11,177 nt of DNA from Proteobacteria bacterium UBA6492 (GTDB taxonomy: Bacteria > Pseudomonadota > Gammaproteobacteria > UBA6429 > Thiohalophilaceae). The notes beneath the pieces are model-generated. The model ran no database searches. It was not told the DNA's origin and saw only the letters and a program-made list of their open reading frames with translations. The translations under genes and the position numbers were made by a program. Shown here in pieces: positions 1 through 6,200 of the stretch. The stretch's first letter is position 1; every line of letters begins with the position of its first letter. The stretch spans positions 16,791-27,967 of the forward strand of contig DJMK01000041.1 in NCBI GenBank assembly GCA_002436485.1. The letters run 5' to 3'.

Positions 1-99
1 GCCTGCCATTGCTTTTGCTGTTCTGCCTGGTGTGCCTGCCATTGCTTTTGCTGTTCTGCCTGGCGTGCCTGCCATTGCTTTTGCTGTTCTTCTGGTGAG
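1..99 (-). repeat. Three 33-bp tandem repeats inside a coding region
   Basis: A 33-bp unit occurs at 1-33, 34-66 and 67-99. The first 24 bases of all three copies are identical on the plus strand; the last nine bases vary, most in the third copy. Each unit encodes 11 residues of the secreted repeat protein, so copy changes keep the frame. The array runs off the left edge and its true copy number is unknown. Confidence 0.9.
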
Positions 100-266
100 G
101 GCATACCCGCTGGTTGGCTTCCCGCTACTTCTGGTTGCACTGATCGATAAGGACCGGCAGGTGGCGCAGTTTCACTGGTTGCCTGCGCATGGATATAGCC
201 ACCAACCCAGCCGGCGACTATCAGTAAAAACATCGTTAATCCTCTCGGTAGCTCTGTCTTGTTCAT
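1..266 (-). CDS. Secreted 11-residue-repeat protein (3' end outside window)
   Basis: This is an unrecognised gene, and 88 codons of it lie in the window. The start at 266 is preceded by GAGGA with a 7-nt gap. Residues 1-29 look like a signal peptide: a charged start (MNKTELPRG), a hydrophobic core (MFLLIVAGWVGGYI) and an HAQA cleavage region, so the product is probably exported. A Pro/Ala/Ser-rich linker follows (about 30-58), and from residue 60 an 11-residue repeat EQQKQWQA(R/H)QA begins, with three copies before the edge. The repeat is polar, Gln-rich and has one Trp per unit; it could form a helix. An internal ATG at 233 also has an AGAGGA site, but it would remove the charged N-region of the signal. 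The gene starts 35 bp after the RND transporter stop and is probably the third gene of that operon. It may be an envelope accessory protein; no function can be assigned. Confidence 0.72.
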   Translation of the reverse strand, partial: MNKTELPRGLTMFLLIVAGWVGGYIHAQATSETAPPAGPYRSVQPEVAGSQPAGMPSPEEQQKQWQARQAEQQKQWQAHQAEQQKQWQ

Positions 267-301
267 ATGCGTGTCCTCATCATCGAGTTCCAGTGAATGT
301 A

Positions 302-3300
302 CTAAAAGTCTTTCAGTTTGATACCACGGCGTTGTTTCTTAGCCGCTGTTTTTTTCTTTCCTTTCCCCTTGCTGGCCTGCGCACTTTTCTTACTCGCGCT
401 TTTCTTACTCGTAGTTTTCTTACGACTTGTCGCCGTTTTTTTCTTGCTGACGGTTTTCTCTTTTGGCTTGCTACTTTGTGAGCCGTCTGCTTTGGGTTCA
501 GCCTTTGGCGCATCCCTCGTTTCCGTGACCGGTGTTGACACAACCTCGGTCGCTGGTGGTGCTGAGGGCGCGGGCGCACCACCTGTTGGCCCACCACTGC
601 CGGGACCTTCGTCATCCGGTCCCTTATCATCCGGCTTTGTTTCAGGTGGACGTCTAAAGCGTTTCATGATGTTGTTAAACGCCATTTGCGCCATGTAGTA
701 AAACATACGACCGATATAAAACAGCCACATTGCCGCATTGATCACCTTGGTCCAGATAACCAGCCATAATGGCAGGCCGGATGAAGCTTTTTCTTTTTGC
801 ACTGTTTCTTCTTGCGGCACACTGATGCCCGCCATGGCATAGAATTCCTTGCGTACCGTGATGCAACCCAGTGGTATCACCACCAGTGTCAGAATAGTTG
901 CCACGAATGTCCCAAAGAACAGGCTGGCTGCCATACCAACGAAGATGGGATCGGAAAACAACATAAACGCACCGACCATTAAGGTACCGGCGGTAATCAG
1001 AATCGGCCGCATCCTGATCTGACCTGCAGTTATCACGGCATCCACTATATCCTGTCCACTCTCCACTTCATGTTTGACGAACTCGACCAGCAATATCGAG
1101 TTTCGAACAATAATTCCAGCCAGGGCGATGAAGCCAATCATGGACGTCGCGGTAAACTCGGCACCGATGATTAAATGACCGGGTACGATGCCGATTAATG
1201 TCAATGGAATGGGCGCCATGATTAAGCCGGCCAGGGTAAAATTCTTGAACTCCCAGACGATCAACGCATAAATCAAAACCAGTGCTGCCATGAACGCAGC
1301 ACCCATGTCGCGGAATGTTTCATAGGTGACGGTCCATTCGCCACTCCACTCAAAACCAGAGGCATTATCATCAGGTGGTGCCCCATAACGACCGATAGTG
1401 CCACCAAGCGTTAAACCAGTTATCTGTTTACCATCGGGCGTAACGTAATTCTTCAATGCATCTTCAATGGTATGCATGCCATAAATCGGCGCGCCCAGTT
1501 TGCCTTCCATTTCGGCGGTGACATACTCGATAGCACGAAGGTCCTTGTGATAAATGATCGGATCTTCTTTAGCCAGTTCGAAACGACCAAGTTCCCCAAG
1601 TGGAATACTCTGTCCGGACGGGCTCATGATTGGCAAGGAATACAGGCGCTGTACCTGGGCACGTTTGTCCATGGGAACCTGCATGACGATATAGGTTGGC
1701 TCTCGCACCACCTGGCGCTTGATATCGCCTAGCTTATAACCGCCCATGGCCATGTCCAGTTGCTGGTTGATGCTGTCGACAGACACGCCATAGCGTGTCG
1801 CCTTTTCCAGGTCGACATCGAAGCGCCAATAAAAATGATCACTTGGCATGTAATTATCGACATCAACAACGTCCTTGGCATTTTCAAAGATACGGGTCAT
1901 GTCGTGTGCAACCTGGCGCCGGCTTGTATCATCCGGTCCATAGATTTCAGCGACCATGGTCTGTAGAACGGGTGGGCCAGGTGGCATCTCGACAACTTGC
2001 ATGCGCAACCCGGAATTTTTCAGCTCAGGTTTACTATTTATATGTGCCGTGATGCGGTGCCGTGCATCAACAGCAATCGCGTGACTGCCACGTTCGCGTT
2101 CCGTCTTGTCGACCAACATGACCTGGATATCCGCTTCCCACGGTTGTTGCCGCAGGTAGTAATGACGCACCATGCCATTGAAATTAAACGGTGACGACGT
2201 ACCAGCATAGGCCTGCAAATCGGTGACCTCTGGTATTTCACGCAACACCGTTACCAATTCATGCGCGATATTCGCGGTGACGGGCAAGGCTGTACCTTCT
2301 GGCATATTGATCACCACGTTAAACTCGGGCTTGTTATCAAACGGTAGCATCTTGACCGCCACCCATTTGAAATAAAACATGCTGCAGGCAAACAGCGTTG
2401 CACCAATCAGTCCAAACAGAAATATCTTGCCGTAAAAACGATTGGTACATAACGGCCCCATGCAGGGACGATAAAAACGCCCCAACATGTTATTGAACTT
2501 GTGCTCGCGTTTTTCCGCTTTTTGCAGCGCGTTGAGTTGTGGACGTACGCGCATGGCAAACCATGGAGCAAATATAAATGCCGCGATCAACGAGAAGAAC
2601 ATGGCGGAAGAACCGAGCACCGGAATGGGTCGCATATAAGGCCCCATCAAGCCACTGACAAATCCCATCGGTAATAATGCAGAGATAATGGTTAATGTAG
2701 CCAGGATAGTGGGATTACCCACTTCACGCACCGCATCGATGGCAATGTCGACCGTGGTTTTGCCTGCGGCAAGCCAGCGCCGAAAAATGTTTTCCACGAC
2801 CACCGTGGCATCGTCGACCAGGATACCGATTGAAAACACCAGCGCGAACAGGCTAACGCGATCGATAGTATACTCCAGGACCAATGCTGCCCAGATGGTT
2901 ACCAGGATCACAATTGGAATAATGATAATAACTACAGATGCCGCACGCAGTCCCATGAAGACTAAACACAAGATACTGACCGCGATTGCTGCTTCAAACA
3001 GGGCACGCAGCAATTCATTGACCTTGTCGTTGGCAGTCTTGCCATAGTTACGTGTAATCTCAACATGCACGTTATCCGGAATCACACGCCCCTTTAACGT
3101 CTCAAGCTTGCTGAGGATGTCATTGGCAACGGTGACGCCATTGGTATCAATTTTCTTGGCAACGGCAATCGTTACCGCCGCTTCACCATTTGCCTTCATG
3201 GGGTTCGCGTTTGCAACCCCGGTGTAGTAACTGACAATTTGTTTGGTTTCTTCCGGGTAATGAAAGACTTCCGCCACGTCGTGCACGTAGACGGGTGAAC

Positions 3301-4111
3301 CCTCATGCACGCCGATCACAAGACGTGCAATCTCGTCGGCAGTTGTCAGAAACGCACCACTATAGACCTTGAAGGAAGCGTTATTACCTTCCACGTAACC
3401 GGTGTCCAGTTCTGCATTGGCAGTGCGAATGGTTTGTGCCACCTGTGCCAGCGAAATACCGAACCCGCTGAGCCGTTCCGGTGACACTTCGACACGAATC
3501 TGTTCGGCGCGTCCACCAACGATAAAACCGTTCCCGGTATTGGGCACGGACTTCAGGTGTTGTAATACATCAAATGCTAACGTACGTAACGTGCCATCAT
3601 CGACACCGCCGTCTTCGGGTTTTGACCAAAGCGTTACCGTCACAATCGGTACATCATCAATGCCAACCGGCTTAACCAATGGCATGGACACGCCAGGCGG
3701 AATTTTATCGAGATTGGATTGTAACTTGTCATGCACCTTGACGATGGAATCACCCAGCTCTTCGCCAACCTTGAAACGTACGGTCACGATGCTCGAACCG
3801 CGCATCGTTGCTGAATAAACGTGACGCACCCCCGGCACTTCACTCATTAATCGTTCTAGTGGTTCGGTCACCAGGCTGGTGACCTGCTCGGCCGAGGCTC
3901 CCGGGTACTGGACGTAAACATCGACCATGGGAACTGAAATCTTCGGATCTTCCTGGCGTGGGGTGAACATCAAACCCAGCACACCGATGGCCAGAAACGC
4001 AAACATCAATAGTGGCGTCACCGGCGAGTTAATAAACTGCTTGGCAATATTACCCGCGATGCCAAGGTCCTGCGCCTCACCCACGTTTTTGTTTTGTTCT
4101 GCTTCGCTCAT
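302..4111 (-). CDS. RND efflux transporter permease with lysine-rich C-terminal tail
   Basis: An inner-membrane, proton-driven pump subunit of the AcrB-like RND superfamily, 1269 residues against the usual 1020-1060. Residues 25-50 form TM1 after a cytoplasmic N-terminus. The first periplasmic region (about 55-360) has the family pattern (YPGASAEQV at 69-77, then TEPLE). TM4 carries the proton-relay pair D433-D434 in LVDDATVVVEN. TM10 has VRNSILLVEF (1002-1011), so Arg1003 stands where AcrB has its relay lysine K940. TM12 ends near 1085. Beyond that is an extra hydrophobic stretch (1113-1135), an acidic Pro/Gly linker (about 1159-1210) and a Lys/Ser/Thr/Ala tail (1215-1269; 21 Lys and 3 Arg in 55 residues). 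It follows the adaptor gene by 38 bp and has only a weak ribosome site. The substrate cannot be read; drugs, solvents or lipids are possible. Confidence 0.9.
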   Translation of the reverse strand: MSEAEQNKNVGEAQDLGIAGNIAKQFINSPVTPLLMFAFLAIGVLGLMFTPRQEDPKISVPMVDVYVQYPGASAEQVTSLVTEPLERLMSEVPGVRHVYSATMRGSSIVTVRFKVGEELGDSIVKVHDKLQSNLDKIPPGVSMPLVKPVGIDDVPIVTVTLWSKPEDGGVDDGTLRTLAFDVLQHLKSVPNTGNGFIVGGRAEQIRVEVSPERLSGFGISLAQVAQTIRTANAELDTGYVEGNNASFKVYSGAFLTTADEIARLVIGVHEGSPVYVHDVAEVFHYPEETKQIVSYYTGVANANPMKANGEAAVTIAVAKKIDTNGVTVANDILSKLETLKGRVIPDNVHVEITRNYGKTANDKVNELLRALFEAAIAVSILCLVFMGLRAASVVIIIIPIVILVTIWAALVLEYTIDRVSLFALVFSIGILVDDATVVVENIFRRWLAAGKTTVDIAIDAVREVGNPTILATLTIISALLPMGFVSGLMGPYMRPIPVLGSSAMFFSLIAAFIFAPWFAMRVRPQLNALQKAEKREHKFNNMLGRFYRPCMGPLCTNRFYGKIFLFGLIGATLFACSMFYFKWVAVKMLPFDNKPEFNVVINMPEGTALPVTANIAHELVTVLREIPEVTDLQAYAGTSSPFNFNGMVRHYYLRQQPWEADIQVMLVDKTERERGSHAIAVDARHRITAHINSKPELKNSGLRMQVVEMPPGPPVLQTMVAEIYGPDDTSRRQVAHDMTRIFENAKDVVDVDNYMPSDHFYWRFDVDLEKATRYGVSVDSINQQLDMAMGGYKLGDIKRQVVREPTYIVMQVPMDKRAQVQRLYSLPIMSPSGQSIPLGELGRFELAKEDPIIYHKDLRAIEYVTAEMEGKLGAPIYGMHTIEDALKNYVTPDGKQITGLTLGGTIGRYGAPPDDNASGFEWSGEWTVTYETFRDMGAAFMAALVLIYALIVWEFKNFTLAGLIMAPIPLTLIGIVPGHLIIGAEFTATSMIGFIALAGIIVRNSILLVEFVKHEVESGQDIVDAVITAGQIRMRPILITAGTLMVGAFMLFSDPIFVGMAASLFFGTFVATILTLVVIPLGCITVRKEFYAMAGISVPQEETVQKEKASSGLPLWLVIWTKVINAAMWLFYIGRMFYYMAQMAFNNIMKRFRRPPETKPDDKGPDDEGPGSGGPTGGAPAPSAPPATEVVSTPVTETRDAPKAEPKADGSQSSKPKEKTVSKKKTATSRKKTTSKKSASKKSAQASKGKGKKKTAAKKQRRGIKLKDF

Positions 4112-4149
4112 GTTTTAACTTAAGCTGTACATCGCCGCTTGATTGATGA

Positions 4150-5373
4150 CTAATTCGCCCTGTTGGACTGATTGTGTCTACCGGATGTCACTCCCGGTGG
4201 TGGGTTAACCAGTACCTGGTCACCGGGTGTCAGTCCGGCCAGTACGGTTACCGTGCCTTCAGAATAACTTGCGCCCAGTCTGACCAGACGCAATTCGCGA
4301 CGGTCACCCTTGATGACATAGACGATGGGCAAACTACCACGTTGGACCACGGCGCTCTTCGGAATCTCGATGAGGGTCTGACTCTGTGTACCTGAATCCG
4401 GCAACATAACTTCGGCGTAGGTGCCCGGCCAGGCCGCAGTGCCTACTGGCAGATCGAACTTCACGGTGATGGTGTGTCGCTGGGTATTACCCATCGGGTA
4501 AATCTGTGCAACCCGCACATCGACAAACTGGTTGTTGAAATCCAGCATGGCGGGCACCACCATGTCTTCGCGTACACCGCTGAGCAAACGGGAAGGTACT
4601 TCCACGGACAGTTGCAGATCAGTCAGGTCTGCATACTTGAGTAATGGCTGACCGGGTTGCACGGTGTCGCCGGCTTCCACCATTTTCTGAACGATGACAC
4701 CATTAAATGGTGATAGCGTGCGCGTGTCACGCAAGCGCGCATCAATGCCTCGCAACTGTGACAATGCCCCAAGATACTGGCCCTGGGCCTGCCCCATCTG
4801 GGTGCCGGAGGAATACAGATCAGTGTAACGCTCCAGCCACGGATTTCCGTAACCCATGCCACTGCCCAGGTTGCGGGTAAAAAATTGATCGAATAATGAT
4901 GGCAGACCCATGCCGGGTAAACGATTGATGTTACGTGATTGTGGTGCCCACCATTCACGCCCGTATTGCATTTGCGAATTACGTAAACCGAGATAGCTAT
5001 TATTCAGATTGGCGAGCGCCTGTTCACGCTGCGCCACCAGTTCATCGTCATCAATGGCAATGAGTATCTCACCCTGGTTAAACCGATCACCTTCGCGACC
5101 GGCAATATATTCGATGCGACCCGGAATTTCCGCGCTAAGGGTTACTTCGCGAAACGGAATAACGGTACCACCCAGAATTGTCGAGACCCCGGCCTGGCGC
5201 TGGCGCACCGTGACGACCTGCGGTTGCGCGGGTGCCGAATAGGCATTCGCATTTGCCGGCGGTGCTGACGGTGAGTAGCCGTTAAAACTGTTGGAACCAT
5301 AACCCTGCGGTTGTGCACTGGCCAGGCTGGCTATGGTTACAAAAGATAAACCGAGTAGCTGGATCTTTTTCAT
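4150..5373 (-). CDS. RND periplasmic adaptor (membrane fusion protein)
   Basis: A 407-residue periplasmic adaptor that would bridge the RND permease to an outer-membrane channel. The start at 5373 is chosen because GGGAG lies 6 nt upstream and it opens directly on a signal peptide (MKKIQLLGLSFVTIASLASA, 1-20). There is no lipobox, so it is probably not a lipoprotein. A Pro/Asn/Ala-rich linker follows (21-55). The first half of the lipoyl domain is about 77-113 (SAEIPGRIEYI, then the NQGEILIAIDD turn), and the second half about 219-247 (SPFNGVIVQKMVEAGDTVQPGQPLL). Beta-barrel and membrane-proximal parts run about 250-390. Between the lipoyl halves, residues 138-190 are rich in Gly, Pro, Trp, Phe and Tyr instead of long coiled-coil helices. 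It is followed at once by the RND permease. An in-frame ATG at 5418 would add 15 residues ahead of the signal and is unlikely. Confidence 0.88.
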   Translation of the reverse strand: MKKIQLLGLSFVTIASLASAQPQGYGSNSFNGYSPSAPPANANAYSAPAQPQVVTVRQRQAGVSTILGGTVIPFREVTLSAEIPGRIEYIAGREGDRFNQGEILIAIDDDELVAQREQALANLNNSYLGLRNSQMQYGREWWAPQSRNINRLPGMGLPSLFDQFFTRNLGSGMGYGNPWLERYTDLYSSGTQMGQAQGQYLGALSQLRGIDARLRDTRTLSPFNGVIVQKMVEAGDTVQPGQPLLKYADLTDLQLSVEVPSRLLSGVREDMVVPAMLDFNNQFVDVRVAQIYPMGNTQRHTITVKFDLPVGTAAWPGTYAEVMLPDSGTQSQTLIEIPKSAVVQRGSLPIVYVIKGDRRELRLVRLGASYSEGTVTVLAGLTPGDQVLVNPPPGVTSGRHNQSNRAN

Positions 5374-5412
5374 TATGAACTCCCGGCGCAAGTTTGACGC
5401 GCATGAGACCCT

Positions 5413-5440
5413 GGCCACTTTCCCGTTTGGGCAAGTGGCC
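5413..5440 (-). other. Strong stem-loop between SCP2-like gene and adaptor gene
   Basis: GGCCACTT at 5413-5420 pairs with AAGTGGCC at 5433-5440. After one mismatch, an inner CCC/GGG stem closes a 4-base loop. No T-tract follows on either strand, so it is not a classical intrinsic terminator. It lies 67 nt after the SCP2-like stop and 40 nt before the adaptor start, so it could protect the 3' end of the first message or form a leader structure for the pump operon. A smaller hairpin with a GAAA loop on the minus strand (AATGT/ACATT, 5451-5464) sits next to it. No convincing sigma-70 promoter was seen in 5374-5506. Confidence 0.5.
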
Positions 5441-5506
5441 TCCCCATTGGAATGTTTTCACATTGTTTCTCAGGTCCCATTGACATGTATCAAGCTGACT
5501 CGATAC

Positions 5507-5920
5507 TTATGCCAATTCTGCGGCCTTCACTTGGCCCATGACTGCAAAACTTTTTATAAATGGACCCGCCATGCGTGGGTCTTTGATCATGGCGGAATAA
5601 TCACCCTTGTTGAACTTGAGCTTGCGCGTGGTATAGGCCATGCCCAGTGCCATCATACCCGGCGGCTTGACCATCCACTTCTTCCAGTCGGCTTCCGATG
5701 CCCTTAAATCCCAGTTGAGTTCCTCGCCGTTGTAACTGCCGGCAGCGACGGCCTTGCCATTTTCTACCTTGAGAAAACCGGCCGGGTTGGCTTCGCCATC
5801 GAAACCGTAACCAATGACCGAGTTGAAGCCAATCTTGGCCAACTCATCGGCCAGCTCGGGCTCATTATTCCAGGCAGCCTGAAACGCGGCCATCCAGTCT
5901 GATGTAAATAGATCTGACAT
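5507..5920 (-). CDS. SCP2-like sterol/lipid carrier domain protein
   Basis: A 137-residue soluble protein with no signal peptide or membrane span. It resembles small bacterial SCP2 (sterol carrier protein 2) family proteins, which bind acyl chains or other hydrophobic ligands in a single-domain pocket. The features used are ELADELAKIGFNSVIGYGF (22-40), the strand-turn FLKVENGKAVAAG (49-61), ELNWDLRAS (66-74) and a C-terminal MIKDPRMAGPFIKSF (110-124). The family match is from memory of such proteins and is not motif-proof, as SCP2 has no catalytic signature. Start: GAGG lies 8 nt before the ATG. A -24/-12 sigma-54 promoter sits just upstream, and the divergent neighbour is a sigma-54 activator, so the gene is very likely controlled by it. 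It is alone in its transcript as far as can be seen, with the pump operon 133 bp downstream on the same strand. Substrate unknown. Confidence 0.72.
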   Translation of the reverse strand: MSDLFTSDWMAAFQAAWNNEPELADELAKIGFNSVIGYGFDGEANPAGFLKVENGKAVAAGSYNGEELNWDLRASEADWKKWMVKPPGMMALGMAYTTRKLKFNKGDYSAMIKDPRMAGPFIKSFAVMGQVKAAELA

Positions 5921-5950
5921 AACACACCCCTCTTATATATTTATGTTGTG

Positions 5951-5969
5951 GTTCCTCGCCCCGAAGAAC
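5951..5969 (-). other. 5' leader hairpin of the SCP2-like mRNA
   Basis: On the minus strand GUUCUUC pairs with GAGGAAC around a GGGGC loop, giving seven pairs with one G-U. It begins about seven bases after the predicted transcription start and ends about 30 bases before the start codon. Hairpins so close to a 5' end can slow mRNA decay; that role is inferred. Confidence 0.4.
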
Positions 5970-5985
5970 GTTTGACTTTTATATA

Positions 5986-6004
5986 GGGCAATCAGCGTGC
6001 CAAG
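5986..6004 (-). promoter_or_regulatory. Sigma-54 (-24/-12) promoter of SCP2-like gene
   Basis: The minus strand reads TTGGCAC-GCTGA-TTGCC. The GG (6001-6000) and GC (5989-5988) are separated by exactly 10 bases, and the -24 element TGGCAC is a perfect consensus match. The predicted start of transcription is the G at about 5976, giving a leader of roughly 56 nt. An RpoN activator gene is divergent to it, which supports the call. No IHF-like site was recognised between this promoter and the upstream dyads. Confidence 0.85.
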
Positions 6005-6046
6005 TACTAACTTACTGTTTTTATTGAAGTAACATTTTACGAGTGT

Positions 6047-6060
6047 TGCAGCATGTTGCA
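6047..6060. promoter_or_regulatory. Candidate activator-binding dyad, site 1
   Basis: TGCAGCATGTTGCA differs from a perfect 14-bp palindrome by one base pair. Its centre is about 78 bp upstream of the predicted sigma-54 start and 79 bp from the centre of site 2. It matches site 2 in 13 of 14 bases. Upstream sites of this kind are where sigma-54 activators bind as dimers before forming a ring; binding by the neighbouring activator is inferred. Confidence 0.65.
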
Positions 6061-6082
6061 GGTTAGTTTTCCATCAAACTTC

Positions 6083-6088
6083 TATAAC
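6083..6088 (+). promoter_or_regulatory. Possible -10 element for the activator gene
   Basis: TATAAC matches the sigma-70 -10 consensus in five of six bases, but no good -35 hexamer lies at the right distance; the bases there overlap the end of dyad site 1. If real, the leader is about 105 nt and contains dyad site 2. Confidence 0.25.
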
Positions 6089-6125
6089 CTGTTGTTATTT
6101 CTGGGTTGGAGCACAAAATCGCGGC

Positions 6126-6143
6126 TGCAACATGTTGCAACAT
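6126..6143. promoter_or_regulatory. Candidate activator-binding dyad, site 2
   Basis: TGCAACATGTTGCA (6126-6139) is a perfect 14-bp palindrome. It overlaps a second perfect palindrome, ATGTTGCAACAT (6132-6143), so three half-sites lie in tandem. Another TTGCAACA half-site follows at 6154-6161. The centre is about 157 bp upstream of the SCP2-like gene's predicted start and about 68 bp before the activator's chosen start codon. This would allow both activation of the SCP2-like gene and autoregulation; both are inferred. Confidence 0.65.
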
Positions 6144-6200
6144 CATGCATTCCTTGCAACACTACATCGGCTTACTCATTCTGCACAGGTTGAACGAATC

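Noticed and set aside
1..99. CRISPR-like array at the left edge
   Set aside because: The units are contiguous with no spacers and encode an in-frame peptide repeat.
32..698. Plus-strand open frames opposite the RND tail and repeat protein
   Set aside because: They mirror low-complexity lysine and glutamine codons on the other strand and have no ribosome site or recognisable domain.
5374..5418. Upstream in-frame ATG for the adaptor gene, adding 15 residues
   Set aside because: It lies within the strong stem-loop, lacks a convincing ribosome site and would place 15 polar residues ahead of a clear signal peptide; the start at 5373 has GGGAG at good distance.
6108..6122. Possible second sigma-54 promoter on the plus strand for the activator
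   Set aside because: The GG and GC are separated by 11 bases rather than 10 and the flanking bases do not match the -24/-12 consensus.
6132..6200. Upstream ATG start for the sigma-54 activator
   Set aside because: It falls inside the perfect palindrome, has no ribosome site, and the added 23 residues show no domain; kept only as an alternative.
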